Both the position numbers and the translations under genes were made by a program. The notes beneath the pieces were generated by a model. It did no database searches and had not been told where the DNA came from. It saw only the letters and a program-made list of their open reading frames with translations. This document shows, one piece after another, positions 25,913 to 35,789 of a DNA stretch of 64,000 nt; the stretch's first letter is position 1, and every line of letters starts with the position of its first letter. Source of the stretch: Mesobacillus subterraneus (GTDB taxonomy: Bacteria > Bacillota > Bacilli > Bacillales > Cytobacillaceae). The DNA lies in contig NZ_JAMBOF010000015.1 of assembly GCF_023715485.1 (NCBI RefSeq), positions 33,286 through 97,285 of the forward strand. Direction: 5' to 3'.

Positions 25913-25940
25913 ATCCTATGCGTGATATTAGACTAGTGTG
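25913..25940 (-). promoter_or_regulatory. Sigma-K (or sigma-E) promoter of cotE
   Basis: On the minus strand CACA (25940-25937), a 16-bp spacer and CATAGGAT (25920-25913) match the mother-cell sigma consensus (mACm-N16-CATAnnnT). This fits the known sigma-E/sigma-K control of cotE in B. subtilis. Confidence 0.65.
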
Positions 25941-26040
25941 CGATTAATTTTAGAACAGCTAGTAAAAACTTAGGCATAGTTCATTGTATGCCCATTCGCG
26001 TTGAATGTTCCCAATTGATGAAAGTTGCGGCCAATAAAAA

Positions 26041-26074
26041 AACATGGCACCCGCTTTTAAGCAGGTGCCATGTT
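26041..26074 (-). terminator. Terminator after the miaB-ricA operon
   Basis: AACATGGCACC/GGTGCCATGTT is an 11-bp perfect stem with T's following on the minus strand, about 100 bp past the ricA stop. Confidence 0.85.
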
Positions 26075-26171
26075 TAAGAAATTAATGGGTCTGTCAAGCT
26101 TTAATATTGATTTTCTCTTTAATAAACTGATATCTAAAATCAACATAAACACTTAACAGAGCTAAGTCATA

Positions 26172-26609
26172 TTAATGATTGTGGGTATGGCAGCTGTCAC
26201 CATTCTTAATGGCTGCACCGGTTTCTCCGCGAAGCACATCTCCGCCAGTTGACGCAACAACTTCATCCGTTACCGTGTTAGAAATGGTTGTAGCGATCAG
26301 CTGAAGTAAGTCATTCACTTCGATTTGAGATTGCTTGAATTCCTGGACAACAGGAATTTCATCAAGCTGTTGTTCTAATGAAGCAATTTTATCTTCGGTT
26401 TTTTTCAGCGCTTCTGTCTTCCCATAATGCTGGAAGTTTACTGCCTGCTTCTGCAGCCCTTTAATAGAGGAAATTATGGTTTTAACTCTTTCATTGTCGT
26501 GGATTTGCGCTTCTGCACGCTTGAAAAAGTCAACTTCTTCCGTATCTGCAATCATTAAAGCAATTTCTCTTGCACGCTGGATAATGTCATCTTTATTATA
26601 TTTAGCCAA
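26172..26609 (-). CDS. ricA: RicA (YmcA), subunit of the RicAFT complex
   Basis: The 145-residue helical protein of the YlbF/YmcA family begins MAKYNKDDIIQRAREIALMIA and has the conserved block FFKRAEAQIHDNERVKTII. With RicF and RicT it forms a complex carrying two [4Fe-4S] clusters that promotes RNA maturation by RNase Y and affects sporulation, competence and biofilm choice. The C-terminal cysteine in GDSCHTHNH (residue about 140) is in the place of the cluster-ligand cysteine of the family, here embedded in an unusual histidine-rich tail. It starts 1 bp after the miaB stop codon, so the two are co-transcribed, as in B. subtilis. Confidence 0.92.
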   Translation of the reverse strand: MAKYNKDDIIQRAREIALMIADTEEVDFFKRAEAQIHDNERVKTIISSIKGLQKQAVNFQHYGKTEALKKTEDKIASLEQQLDEIPVVQEFKQSQIEVNDLLQLIATTISNTVTDEVVASTGGDVLRGETGAAIKNGDSCHTHNH

Positions 26610-26610
26610 C

Positions 26611-28155
26611 TTACTTCACCTCAACTGGTTCGAATTCTTCGATCATTTCGCCGTTTAATGACCATGTTTTTGCGTTTGTAATTTTAACTTTCACAATCTT
26701 GCCAATTGCTGTTTTTGGTCCGACAAAATTGACAAGCTTCAACTTGCTAGTGTAACCCGCAAGGACATCGGGATTGTTTTTGCTTTCCCCTTCAACAAGG
26801 ACCTCAACAACCTGGTCCATATATTTGTGCATGGACTGGGCTGATTGCTCGTTCACTAGAGCATTAAGGCGCTGAAGGCGCTCTTTTTTCACTTCCATTG
26901 GGACATTATCCTGCATCTTAGCTGCCGGGGTACCTTCCCTTGGAGAATAAATGAAGGTATATGCTGCTTCATAGCCAACTTCACGAACAAGGGACATTGT
27001 TTCTTCGAATTGCTCCTCTGTTTCGTTCGGATATCCGACAATGATATCTGTTGTCAATGTGGCATTAGGAATAGCAGCCTTGATTTTGCGGACTAGCTCA
27101 AGATATTGTTCACGCGTATACTTGCGTGCCATGATCTTCAATACATCTGTAGAGCCAGATTGAACTGGAAGGTGGATATGGTCCATCAAGTTACCGCCTT
27201 TAGCCAGTACTTCGATCAAATGATCGTCAAAGTCGCGCGGATGACTCGTTGTGAAACGGATCCTTGGGATGTCAATTTTGCGGATTTCATCCATCAAGTC
27301 GCCAAGGCCATACTTGATATCGGTGAAATCTTTGCCGTACGCGTTTACGTTCTGGCCCAACAGGGTAATTTCCTGATAGCCCTGGGCAGCAAGCTGGCGT
27401 ACTTCCTGGATGATATCCTCAGGACGGCGGCTTCGCTCCTTGCCTCGTGTATATGGAACGATGCAGTAAGTACAGAACTTGTCACAGCCGTACATAATAT
27501 TAACCCACGCCTTGATATTGCCACGGCGTACCTTAGGGAGGTTTTCGATTACGTCCCCTTCCTTCGACCAAACTTCGATGACCATTTCCTTCGACATGTA
27601 TGCTTCTTGAAGGATATTTGGCAGGCGGTGGATATTGTGTGTTCCGAAAATCATATCAACCTGGTTATATGTTTTTAAAATCTTGTTAACGACAGATTCT
27701 TCCTGGGACATGCAGCCACATACACCCAATAGCAGATCCGGCTTTTCTTTTTTCAGATGCTTAAGATGTCCAAGCTCACCGAATACCTTATTTTCCGCGT
27801 TTTCCCTGATCGCACAAGTATTCAGCAGGATGACATTCGCATCTTCCACGCTGTCAGTAGCTTCATAGCCAAGACCGAGGAAAATACCTGCCATCACTTC
27901 CGTGTCGTGCTCATTCATCTGGCAGCCATATGTTCGGATATAGAATTTTCGCCCCTGGCCCATTCCCATGAATTGCTCAGGAATCGCGAAGTCCTTATGA
28001 TAAGAAACTTCTTCCTTGCCGCGTTTCTTCGCATCCTTCAAAGAAGGAGCTGTATAAACAGTTTCAAAGTACTTGCTGTAATCCTTGCCGGATTTTTTGT
28101 CCGAAGAATTCGCAGTCTGCACTTGTTGACTGTCCAAGCGTTGATTCTCGTTCAT
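26611..28155 (-). CDS. miaB: tRNA-2-methylthio-N6-dimethylallyladenosine synthase MiaB
   Basis: The 514-residue radical-SAM methylthiotransferase has an N-terminal UPF0004 domain ([14 protein letters not shown] and GVCGCM, three cluster cysteines), the radical-SAM motif [17 protein letters not shown] blocks and a C-terminal TRAM domain ([10 protein letters not shown] ... LVNFVG). It adds a methylthio group to i6A-37 made by MiaA, using two [4Fe-4S] clusters and SAM. The ATG at 28155 follows AAGGGG. An extra N-terminal stretch of about 60 residues before the catalytic core is normal for Bacillus MiaB (YmcB). It is the first gene of the miaB-ricA pair. Confidence 0.97.
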   Translation of the reverse strand: MNENQRLDSQQVQTANSSDKKSGKDYSKYFETVYTAPSLKDAKKRGKEEVSYHKDFAIPEQFMGMGQGRKFYIRTYGCQMNEHDTEVMAGIFLGLGYEATDSVEDANVILLNTCAIRENAENKVFGELGHLKHLKKEKPDLLLGVCGCMSQEESVVNKILKTYNQVDMIFGTHNIHRLPNILQEAYMSKEMVIEVWSKEGDVIENLPKVRRGNIKAWVNIMYGCDKFCTYCIVPYTRGKERSRRPEDIIQEVRQLAAQGYQEITLLGQNVNAYGKDFTDIKYGLGDLMDEIRKIDIPRIRFTTSHPRDFDDHLIEVLAKGGNLMDHIHLPVQSGSTDVLKIMARKYTREQYLELVRKIKAAIPNATLTTDIIVGYPNETEEQFEETMSLVREVGYEAAYTFIYSPREGTPAAKMQDNVPMEVKKERLQRLNALVNEQSAQSMHKYMDQVVEVLVEGESKNNPDVLAGYTSKLKLVNFVGPKTAIGKIVKVKITNAKTWSLNGEMIEEFEPVEVK

Positions 28156-28252
28156 TGTAGATCCCCTTTCGTTAGAAAAGCGTAATCATCCAGATTGATA
28201 TCTCTTTATAACAGGGTGACATTTTTAACCCTGAAAAATATTAAATATACAC

Positions 28253-28280
28253 ATTATAATAGTATAAACTCTTCAATCAA
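28253..28280 (-). promoter_or_regulatory. Sigma-A promoter of miaB
   Basis: On the minus strand TTGATT (28280-28275), a 16-bp spacer and a perfect TATAAT (28258-28253). A small hairpin CAGGGT/ACCCTG follows in the leader (about 28212-28233). Confidence 0.65.
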
Positions 28281-28419
28281 TGAAAACAATAGGATGCACT
28301 GGAATTACCGCTTTACTAGAAAAAAAGCCTGTCTAATATAACATTTTATCTAAATAAAATGAAAGAAGTTGTGATTCTTGTCACTTTTAATAGAGATCCT
28401 CTGATAAACTTATCAGAAA
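28281..28419. other. Remainder of the gap between korB and miaB
   Basis: The sequence is AT-rich with no gene. Apart from the miaB promoter and leader hairpin to the left and the korB terminator to the right, nothing distinct was seen in this 330-bp gap. Confidence 0.5.
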
Positions 28420-28445
28420 AACCCCAATCGTAATCGATTGGGGTT
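28420..28445 (-). terminator. Terminator after korB
   Basis: AACCCCAATCG/CGATTGGGGTT is an 11-bp perfect stem with a TAAT loop; T's follow on the minus strand (TTTTCTGATAAG). Confidence 0.9.
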
Positions 28446-28488
28446 CTTTTATATCCAGCGCCAGTCAGCAGCGCCGCTGGGTTTGTGA

Positions 28489-29355
28489 TTACTTGAATTC
28501 TGCTACTAGCTTATCAAAATGAGCCTGGTCAAGCTTCAGGTCTGCTTGTGCAAGCGGAGTTTCTGAATAACCGCTTACTAGCTCCTGATATGATTTGCGC
28601 TCTGTGTTTTGATAGATTAAACCAGTCACTAGTCCGTTGTGCTGCATCAAAGTCTGCATGGCAGCTTCACGGTTAGACGGATCGTATCCTTCAACATCGC
28701 TAAGCTTTGTAAGGTTCTCTTTGAACCAATCGTATGTGTTGACCTTATTGTAAGTTACGCAAGGGCTGAATACGTTGATCAATGAGAAACCTTCATGCTT
28801 GATACCTGCTTCGATAAGAGCAGTCAAGTCTTTGAGGTCAGTTGAGAAACTTTGTGCCACGAATGTAGCGCCAGCAGTCAATGCCAATTCCATAGGAGAA
28901 ATCGCTTGTTCAATTGATCCCATTGGAGTTGATTTTGTCTTGAATCCAGCAGCTGAACGAGGGGAAGTTTGTCCCTTTGTCAAACCGTAGATCTGGTTGT
29001 CCATGACAATATAAGTAATATTGATGTTACGGCGGATTGCATGGACAGTATGTCCCATACCAATTGCGAAACCGTCTCCGTCACCGCCAGAAGCGATAAC
29101 TGTCAAATCACGGTTAGCCATTTTCACACCCTGCGCGATCGGAAGCGCACGGCCGTGGATTCCATGGAATCCGTAAGAATTGATATATCCAGAGATACGG
29201 CCTGAACAGCCGATACCAGAGATTACAGCCAAGTCCTCAGGCTCTAGACCTACATTCGCAGCAGCACGCTGCATTGCCGCCTGTACAGAGAAGTCGCCGC
29301 AGCCTGGGCACCAGTTTGGTTTTACATTATTGCGAAACTCTTTAAAAGTCGCCAT
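28489..29355 (-). CDS. korB: 2-oxoacid:ferredoxin oxidoreductase beta subunit
   Basis: The 288-residue thiamine-diphosphate subunit begins MATFKEFRNNVKPNWCPGCGDF. It carries the CPGCG motif, GIGCSGRI, the ThDP/metal motif ASGGDGDGFAIGMGH and NITYIVMDNQIYGLTKGQ. With the alpha subunit it oxidises a 2-oxoacid (most likely 2-oxoglutarate, or pyruvate) with CoA and reduces ferredoxin. The cysteine set is smaller than in pyruvate:ferredoxin oxidoreductase of anaerobes, as usual for KorB. The ATG at 29355 follows the alpha-subunit stop by 1 bp (TAG-G-ATG), and AAGGAG lies 10 nt upstream; an upstream in-frame extension of 33 codons lies within korA and is discounted. Confidence 0.95.
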   Translation of the reverse strand: MATFKEFRNNVKPNWCPGCGDFSVQAAMQRAAANVGLEPEDLAVISGIGCSGRISGYINSYGFHGIHGRALPIAQGVKMANRDLTVIASGGDGDGFAIGMGHTVHAIRRNINITYIVMDNQIYGLTKGQTSPRSAAGFKTKSTPMGSIEQAISPMELALTAGATFVAQSFSTDLKDLTALIEAGIKHEGFSLINVFSPCVTYNKVNTYDWFKENLTKLSDVEGYDPSNREAAMQTLMQHNGLVTGLIYQNTERKSYQELVSGYSETPLAQADLKLDQAHFDKLVAEFK

Positions 29356-29356
29356 C

Positions 29357-31090
29357 CTAGAACAACTCCTTGCATTTTGTGTGGACTTCCTGCGGCAAGA
29401 ATGGATTTCCGTCATACTTGAGGATCTTATGGATCTTCTCATGACTTCCCACATTCATCTTCATGATGTTTGCCAGCTGTCCTGTCGCATTGTTTTCAAT
29501 CACTGCAACTTTCTTTGCAGAGTTTACAAGCTGCATCATTTCTTCAGCCGGGAACGGATGAATCAGGCGCACATGCGCATGGTTTACTTTCATACCATCC
29601 TTCTCAAGTCTTCCCATTGCCTCTTCAATTGCACCTCTTGTAGAGTTGAAACCTACGATCAGCAGATCAGCTTCCTCATGCGGAGCATTTTTATGGATTG
29701 GCGTATCGAACTTCAGATTGCTGATCTTGCGGAAACGCTTATCCATCTGGGCTATGCGGTTCGCTGCAGATTCTGAAGGTTTTCCTGTTTCGTCATGCTC
29801 AACACCCGTTACGTGGTGGATTCCGTTCTTCATGCCAGGTATGACACGCGGTGAAACGCCGTCTTCAGTTACTTCAAAACGCTTGAAGTATCCTTTGTTT
29901 TCGATTTCAGGCAGTTCTTCCGTCACTAACTTGCCGCGGCGGATTTCAACTTTTTCAAAATTAAGCGGCTCAACGGTCTGTTTGCCTAATGATAATTGAA
30001 GGTCAGTAAGCAAGATTACCGGACACTGATATTCTTCAGCAAGGTTGAACGCTTCAGCAGCATCGTAGAATGCTTCCTGAACCGTACTTGGTGCCATGAC
30101 GATCTTAGGGATTTCACCATGTGTTCCGTAAATCATCGCCATCAGGTCAGATTGTTCCTGTTTAGTAGGAAGGCCTGTTGATGGGCCACCACGCTGTGTA
30201 TCAACGATAACCAGCGGTGTTTCAGTGATACCGGAAAGACCGATTGCTTCCATTTTCAATGAAAGACCAGGTCCTGCAGATGCTGTAAGAGCACGTACGC
30301 CGCCATAGTTGGCACCGATGGTCATCGTTACAGCAGCGATTTCATCTTCCGTCTGGATGACAGCCCCGCCTAGAGCAGGCAATTTCTTAATCAAATATTC
30401 CATGATTTCAGAAGCCGGCGTGATTGGATATGCAGCCATGAAACGGCAGCCCGCAGCTAATGCTCCAAGTGCGATCGCATCATTACCGATCATGAATAAG
30501 CGCTTTTGACCATCTGCTTTTTCAAGCTGCATGGTCTCGGCACCGCCTAATTGTTCTTTCGTATATTCGTAGCCAGCTTTGATGGCTTCCATATTTTTAT
30601 CAACAACTTGTTGTCCTTTGCGTCCGAAGATTTCCTGGACGACTTCCTCGAAGACCTGGATGTCCAAATCTAAGATTGCACTAGTTGCACCAATAGCAAC
30701 CATGTTTTTCATAAGAGATGTTCCCAATTCAGTAGCCATGTCCGTGAATGGAACCGCATACATTGCAGCTTGAGTATCTTCTGGCTTCTTAGGGTCAAAC
30801 TTAGCATCAGCAATGATTACGCCATTCTCATGCAATTCTTTGTAGTTTACATCGATTGTTTCCTGGTCGAAAGCTACAAGAATATCTAAATCGTCAGAAA
30901 TAGACCGAACCTGTGTAGTGCTTACTCTGATTTTATTGTTTGTATGCCCGCCCTTGATACGTGATGAAAAGTGACGGTAGCCATACAAGTAGTAGCCTAG
31001 ACGGTTCAATGCAATAGAGAAAATTTCCCCGGTAGATTCAATTCCTTCTCCCTGCTGTCCGCCAACTTTCCATGAAAGTTGATTGATCAT
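29357..31090 (-). CDS. korA: 2-oxoacid:ferredoxin oxidoreductase alpha/gamma fused subunit
   Basis: This 577-residue subunit is a fusion. The N-terminal gamma domain (about 1-185) starts NQLSWKVGGQQGEGIESTG and has the GGHTNNKIRVS stretch. The alpha domain (about 200-577) contains FMAAYPITPASEIMEYL and RALTASAGPGLSLKMEAIGL. It works with KorB, encoded immediately downstream and coupled by its overlapping stop and start region. In aerobic Bacillaceae KorAB probably supplies reduced ferredoxin or runs a ferredoxin-linked 2-oxoglutarate step. The ATG at 31090 follows AAGGGGTG. A cre-like sequence lies about 140 bp upstream. Confidence 0.95.
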   Translation of the reverse strand: MINQLSWKVGGQQGEGIESTGEIFSIALNRLGYYLYGYRHFSSRIKGGHTNNKIRVSTTQVRSISDDLDILVAFDQETIDVNYKELHENGVIIADAKFDPKKPEDTQAAMYAVPFTDMATELGTSLMKNMVAIGATSAILDLDIQVFEEVVQEIFGRKGQQVVDKNMEAIKAGYEYTKEQLGGAETMQLEKADGQKRLFMIGNDAIALGALAAGCRFMAAYPITPASEIMEYLIKKLPALGGAVIQTEDEIAAVTMTIGANYGGVRALTASAGPGLSLKMEAIGLSGITETPLVIVDTQRGGPSTGLPTKQEQSDLMAMIYGTHGEIPKIVMAPSTVQEAFYDAAEAFNLAEEYQCPVILLTDLQLSLGKQTVEPLNFEKVEIRRGKLVTEELPEIENKGYFKRFEVTEDGVSPRVIPGMKNGIHHVTGVEHDETGKPSESAANRIAQMDKRFRKISNLKFDTPIHKNAPHEEADLLIVGFNSTRGAIEEAMGRLEKDGMKVNHAHVRLIHPFPAEEMMQLVNSAKKVAVIENNATGQLANIMKMNVGSHEKIHKILKYDGNPFLPQEVHTKCKELF

Positions 31091-31393
31091 CTCTTACACC
31101 CCTTTAGATACGTAAAAAAATATGTAAAAACAATTCGTTATTAAGTGTAGCACTTTTCCAAGTAATTCACTAGAAATAAGAGGTTTAACTCTCAAATCAT
31201 TGTATATTCTAGTAAATGGATGGTACTAAACGCTTACAATTCTAGACCTATGTGAAAAAAAAAGCAACCCTTTCCAGTTAATTATTGACGAAAATATGAA
31301 TATTTTTTTATTTATTAAAATATTATAAGTTGATTGCCTTTGACCGCCTGACTTCTATTTAGCAAATCCTTTCTGCTTAAGACTTCAGCATCT
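31091..31393. other. Control region of korAB and end of the dipeptidase unit
   Basis: No gene lies in this gap of about 300 bp. It holds the korA leader, a cre-like sequence at 31225-31238 (ACTAAACGCTTACA, reverse TGTAAGCGTTTAGT, matching 12 of 14 consensus positions for CcpA) and AT-rich DNA. No terminator was found after the dipeptidase gene, so readthrough into korAB is possible. Confidence 0.4.
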
Positions 31394-32317
31394 CTATCCA
31401 GGCAGTCTGCCAGCCATATTATGAAACAAAAACTTCTCGACTTGTATATTAGAATAATATTTTTGAAGTGAATTCCACAAATTTTCGTATTGTTCGTTTC
31501 CAGCCAGCTTGCTTACTGTAAACTCAATCCCATCGAAGTCAGACCCAAAACCTACATGGTTCTCCCCGCCTATTGAACATACATGTTCAAGATGGCGGAG
31601 TACGTCCTCAATGCTCGCTTCCTTCTTGCCTGACAGGAATTCCGGGACGAACGTAATCCCCATTACCGAATCTTGTTTTATTAACGCCCTGATTTGGTCA
31701 TCTCTCAGGTTACGCGGATGAGGGCATAGAGAATGACTATTTGAATGGGATGCAAACAAATGGCAGCCACTTTCGACTACATCCCAAAACCCCCGTTCAG
31801 ACAAATGTGAGACATCACAGGCAGTATTGGTTTCATTCAATACATCAACAACCTGCCTGCCAAATCTAGAGAGTCCAGCTCCTCGATCTTCAAGCGCCCC
31901 GTCAGCGACATAATTGCCAAAGTTCCAGGTCAATCCCACAGCACGGACACCGAGCCTGAGGAGAGTGCGTAATTTTAACAGGTCCTGTCCGATCGCGTCA
32001 CATCCCTCCAGCGTCAGTACTGCACCTATCTCGTTTTCCTCCAGCAAGGTTATATCTTCTTTGTTCTTTATCATTTTCATCTGGGAATTTGGTGAAAGAA
32101 CCCTCTCATAAAATAAATCCGCCATGCGCAAAGCAGCCATGAATTTCATATCAGGATGAACCGCCTCCGGAACATAGATTGCAAACAACTGGACCTTGGT
32201 GCCTGACGCAGTCAGACTTTCCAAATTAACCTGTAATGCCGAAGATTTGACGAAATCCAGGCTCGGGTCGATAAAAAGTTTATAAAGTACATCACAATGA
32301 GCATCAAATATCTTCAC
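31394..32317 (-). CDS. Membrane dipeptidase family (renal dipeptidase-like) zinc hydrolase
   Basis: The 307-residue amidohydrolase-fold protein has the family metal set: HxD at residues 7-9 (DAHCDVLY), the bridging glutamate in LTLEGCDAIG, histidine in CDVSHLSERGFWDV, histidine in FASHSNSHSLCPHPRN, and the C-terminal aspartate in VGFGSDFDGIE. No signal peptide is present, so it acts in the cytoplasm, probably on dipeptides such as D-Ala-containing or imported ones; the substrate is not shown. It lies between spoVS and korAB, as in several Bacillaceae. Confidence 0.92.
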   Translation of the reverse strand: MKIFDAHCDVLYKLFIDPSLDFVKSSALQVNLESLTASGTKVQLFAIYVPEAVHPDMKFMAALRMADLFYERVLSPNSQMKMIKNKEDITLLEENEIGAVLTLEGCDAIGQDLLKLRTLLRLGVRAVGLTWNFGNYVADGALEDRGAGLSRFGRQVVDVLNETNTACDVSHLSERGFWDVVESGCHLFASHSNSHSLCPHPRNLRDDQIRALIKQDSVMGITFVPEFLSGKKEASIEDVLRHLEHVCSIGGENHVGFGSDFDGIEFTVSKLAGNEQYENLWNSLQKYYSNIQVEKFLFHNMAGRLPG

Positions 32318-32362
32318 AAAAATACCTCCTCTTTGTATCGATAATACTCAAAATAAAGGAAA

Positions 32363-32385
32363 CCTGCTTGCAGGTAGCAAACAGG
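32363..32385 (-). terminator. Terminator after spoVS
   Basis: CCTGCTTGC/GCAAACAGG is a 9-bp stem with one wobble pair; a T-rich tail follows on the minus strand. Confidence 0.75.
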
Positions 32386-32450
32386 CTGAAAGAGACCCTT
32401 AAAGATTCTTTAATAACTATAATCTATCTATAGGCGTGATGCCGCCACTT

Positions 32451-32711
32451 TCATCTGGGTTCTACGATCAATTTGATTGCAGTCCGCTCTTCGCCATCAA
32501 TCAGGATATCAGTAAATGCCGGGATGCAAATGAGATCGACGCCGCTCGGTGCTACGAACCCTCTTGCGATCGCTACTGCCTTTACCGCCTGATTTAACGC
32601 ACCCGCTCCAATAGCCTGGATTTCTGCGCCGCCTCTTTCACGCAGTACCCCAGCAAGCGCACCAGCTACAGAATTAGGATTAGATTTTGCTGAAACTTTT
32701 AATATTTCCAT
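32451..32711 (-). CDS. spoVS: Stage V sporulation protein S
   Basis: The 86-residue protein is the usual SpoVS length: MEILKVSAKSNPNSVAGALA, GAGALNQAVKAVAIARGFVA and the C-terminal ERTAIKLIVEPR. It is a small Alba-like fold that promotes septation and coat steps in sporulation and is nearly invariant among bacilli. The ATG at 32711 has an AGGAGGAG ribosome site; the longer frame upstream (23 more codons) is discounted. It is a separate unit between ymdB and the dipeptidase gene. Confidence 0.97.
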   Translation of the reverse strand: MEILKVSAKSNPNSVAGALAGVLRERGGAEIQAIGAGALNQAVKAVAIARGFVAPSGVDLICIPAFTDILIDGEERTAIKLIVEPR

Positions 32712-32875
32712 TCCTGGCTCCTCCTTATATTGTCCCGATCCTGGACGCCAAAAGTGGACATCCAGGTTAGTTTGTTCCACTGCTACTATATTCAGGAGGA
32801 AGCCTACATATGACCGGCACTTGAAAAAACACGTAAAGGCTGGAAAAAATGGTCTATTGTAATGCTCTTTTAAGC

Positions 32876-33673
32876 CTAAGTATATAAAGGGTGGTCATCA
32901 TTAACAAGAATGGTTTGGATTTTCAATGCCTTGCCCGTTTTCTTGTCCAGATCAATCAATACGGCGGACAGTTGCGAGCGGCCGTCCTTGGCAACCTCAA
33001 ACCTAGTCGGCAGGCTTGTTAGAAACCTTCTAAGAACTGCCTCCTTCTCGACACCTAGTATGCCGTCATAAGGCCCTGTCATCCCTACATCAGTCAAATA
33101 TGCCGTACCGCCCGGCAAAATTCTCTGGTCCGCTGTTTGGACATGCGTATGGGTACCGATAACTGCAGATACTTTCCCGTCCAGGTACCAGCCCATAGCC
33201 TGTTTCTCACTTGTTGCCTCTGCATGGAAATCGACAAAGATCAAAGGAGTTCTTTTACTTGCTTCTGCAATCAATTCATCCGCCTTTTTAAATGGACAGT
33301 CTAGCGGAGTCAAGAAAGTACGCCCCTGCATATTGATGATTGCCAGCTCTTCCTGGTTGATCTTTAAATAGACAATCCCCTTGCCCGGTACCTCTTCAGG
33401 AAAGTTAGCTGGTCTTACTAGATATTTAGCTTTATCGATAAACTCAAAGATTTCACGGTTATCCCAGGCATGGTTGCCAAGTGTCACAGCCTGAGCTCCC
33501 TGCTCAAGAAACTGACGATAGATTTTTTCTGTAATCCCTTTTCCGCTTGCCGCATTTTCACCGTTTATGATTGTCACAGTCGGACGGTATTTTTCCTTTA
33601 ATTTAGGCAGGTATTCTGTCACCATATCCCGGCCAGGAGATCCTACAACGTCCCCAACGAATAAAATTCTCAT
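32876..33673 (-). CDS. ymdB: YmdB metallophosphoesterase (2',3'-cyclic nucleotide phosphodiesterase)
   Basis: The 265-residue protein has the calcineurin-like fold with GDVVGSPGRD, INGENAASGKG, TLGNHAWD (metal ligands), DFHAEATSEK and IGTHTHVQTADQRILP. YmdB hydrolyses 2',3'-cyclic phosphates and controls biofilm and motility gene expression in B. subtilis. The ATG at 33673 is preferred over a GTG three codons earlier, because the protein then aligns with B. subtilis YmdB from its first residue. It lies downstream of rny, as in B. subtilis, with a terminator between. Confidence 0.95.
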   Translation of the reverse strand: MRILFVGDVVGSPGRDMVTEYLPKLKEKYRPTVTIINGENAASGKGITEKIYRQFLEQGAQAVTLGNHAWDNREIFEFIDKAKYLVRPANFPEEVPGKGIVYLKINQEELAIINMQGRTFLTPLDCPFKKADELIAEASKRTPLIFVDFHAEATSEKQAMGWYLDGKVSAVIGTHTHVQTADQRILPGGTAYLTDVGMTGPYDGILGVEKEAVLRRFLTSLPTRFEVAKDGRSQLSAVLIDLDKKTGKALKIQTILVNDDHPLYT

Positions 33674-33908
33674 TACATTCACTTTCCTGTCTTATAATTA
33701 ATTTGTTTATCTAAAATTGTATCATACTATACATTGTAGATAAAAACCCTTAGATATTCAGCCAGTCCCTCGAACTTGAATCAAAATTGGCTCTCTACGC
33801 AACAATCAACATTTTTTTAGAATCAACCGCCTATAATGGTGAAGATCTTATAATTTCTGATTTTCACTAATTCAGGAACCACCTTACTTTCATACAGACA
33901 AAAAATAA

Positions 33909-33932
33909 AAAGCGGTGCATAAGCACCGCTTT
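33909..33932 (-). terminator. Terminator after rny
   Basis: AAAGCGGTGC/GCACCGCTTT is a 10-bp perfect stem with an ATAA loop and T's following on the minus strand. It overlaps the last codon of rny. Confidence 0.9.
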
Positions 33933-35496
33933 ATTTTGCGTATTCAACTGCCCGAGTTTCACGAATGACAGTAACTTTGATATGTCCTGGATAATCGAGT
34001 TCTTCTTCGATTTTCTTGCGGATATCTCTAGCCAGGCGGTGTGCCTGTAAGTCATCGATTTGGTCAGGCCTAACCATAATCCTGATTTCTCTTCCTGCTT
34101 GAATTGCAAACGACTTCTCGACTCCTTCGTAGGATTCAGAAATCTCTTCCAATCTTTCTAGGCGTCGGATGTAATTTTCAAGCGCTTCGCTGCGGGCACC
34201 AGGCCTTGCAGCTGACAATGCATCAGCAGCAGCAACGAGTACTGCAATAACCGAAGTCGGCTCAGTATCGCCATGGTGGGAAGCAATACTATTGATCACA
34301 ACAGGATGCTCCTTGTATTTAGTAGCAAGCTCTACGCCGATTTCAACGTGGCTTCCTTCTACTTCATGGTCAATCGCCTTTCCGATATCATGCAGGAGTC
34401 CTGCACGGCGAGCTAATGTTTCATCTTCACCTAGCTCTGCTGCAAGCAATCCGGACAACTGAGCTACTTCCATTGAATGCTTGAGAACATTCTGTCCGTA
34501 GCTAGTTCGATACTTCAAGCGGCCAAGAATTTTGATAAGGTCTGGGTGCAGCCCATGTACTCCCACTTCGAAGGTTGTTTGTTCCCCAACCTCGCGAATG
34601 TGTTCATCCACTTCACGGCGTGCCTTTTCAACCATTTCCTCAATTCGAGCCGGATGAATACGTCCATCCTGGACAAGCTTGTCAAGAGCCAAACGGGCTG
34701 TTTCACGTCTGATTGGATCAAAACCGGAAAGAATTACTGCTTCCGGAGTATCATCAATAATGAGGTCAATTCCCGTTAACGTTTCCAGGGTACGGATGTT
34801 CCGTCCCTCACGACCGATGATGCGTCCCTTCATTTCATCATTCGGAAGGTTTACGACTGACACCGTTGTTTCAGCAACATGGTCAGCTGCGCATCTTTGG
34901 ATGGCAAGTGAAAGGACTTCCTTTGCTTTCTTATCGGATTCCTCTTTCGCCCTGTTTTCGTTTTCCTTAATCATTAGTGCAATGTCGTGAGCAAGTTCTT
35001 GCTCAGTACGCTCCAAAATGATGGATTTAGCCTCATCACGCGTTAAGCCCGAGATGCGTTCTAGTTCAGCCTGCTGATTTCGTACCATCTCGTCCACTTT
35101 GCTTTCCATCTCTTCAATATGCTGTTGTCTTTTGGAAAGAGCATCATCTTTCTTCTCTAAAAGATTTTCACGTTTGTTCAACGATTCATCTTTACGATCA
35201 AGATTCTCCTCTTTTTGCAATAAACGATTTTCTTGTTTTTGCAGTTCATTTCTTCGTTCACGAATTTCACGCTCTGCTTCAGTACGCAGTTTGTGATTTT
35301 CATCCTTAGCCTCCAGCAGGGCTTCTTTCTTCAAAGCCTCTGCCTCACGCTTCGCATCTTCAACAATTTGATCTGCGGCGTTTCTGGCACCTGCAATTTT
35401 TGCTTCCGCAACGGATTTACGATAAAAATAGCCAACAACTGCACCGACGAATAGGCCAAGCAAAATGGAGATGATTGAAATAATAGGATCCATCAT
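33931..35496 (-). CDS. rny: Ribonuclease Y
   Basis: The 521-residue enzyme has an N-terminal membrane helix (about 4-24), a long charged coiled coil (about 30-200), a KH RNA-binding domain ([15 protein letters not shown]) and an HD metal-dependent endonuclease domain ([17 protein letters not shown]). It starts bulk mRNA decay on the membrane and works with the RicAFT complex encoded at 26.2 kb. The ATG at 35496 follows GGAGG with a TGAAA spacer; the next ATG codon is adjacent. The sequence is close to B. subtilis Rny throughout. It is preceded by a gap of about 290 bp and by recA. Confidence 0.97.
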   Translation of the reverse strand: MMDPIISIISILLGLFVGAVVGYFYRKSVAEAKIAGARNAADQIVEDAKREAEALKKEALLEAKDENHKLRTEAEREIRERRNELQKQENRLLQKEENLDRKDESLNKRENLLEKKDDALSKRQQHIEEMESKVDEMVRNQQAELERISGLTRDEAKSIILERTEQELAHDIALMIKENENRAKEESDKKAKEVLSLAIQRCAADHVAETTVSVVNLPNDEMKGRIIGREGRNIRTLETLTGIDLIIDDTPEAVILSGFDPIRRETARLALDKLVQDGRIHPARIEEMVEKARREVDEHIREVGEQTTFEVGVHGLHPDLIKILGRLKYRTSYGQNVLKHSMEVAQLSGLLAAELGEDETLARRAGLLHDIGKAIDHEVEGSHVEIGVELATKYKEHPVVINSIASHHGDTEPTSVIAVLVAAADALSAARPGARSEALENYIRRLERLEEISESYEGVEKSFAIQAGREIRIMVRPDQIDDLQAHRLARDIRKKIEEELDYPGHIKVTVIRETRAVEYAK

Positions 35497-35737
35497 TTTC
35501 ACCTCCTCTTGCTATGAACTTGTGTTACGTTTTTTAAAGTGTCGGCATGTACATTGTTTCAAGCATCAACATACAGCTCTAATGCTTTTAAACGTTTTTA
35601 ATACCATGAAAATGTAAAATATACATTTTTAATTGTAAAGCTGCCAATTTTTATTGTCAAGGGTTTGTCCTGTATGGATACGAATCCTTTTTATAATTAT
35701 TCTATTAATTCTAATTTTTGCATGAAAATAAAGCAAA

Positions 35738-35766
35738 CAAGGTCTCCCGGCTTTCAGGAGACCTTG
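35738..35766 (-). terminator. Terminator after recA
   Basis: CAAGGTCTCC/GGAGACCTTG is a 10-bp perfect stem; the minus-strand continuation is TTTGCTTTATTTTC. Confidence 0.9.
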
Positions 35767-35789
35767 CAGCTATATCTAGCTAAAATCTA

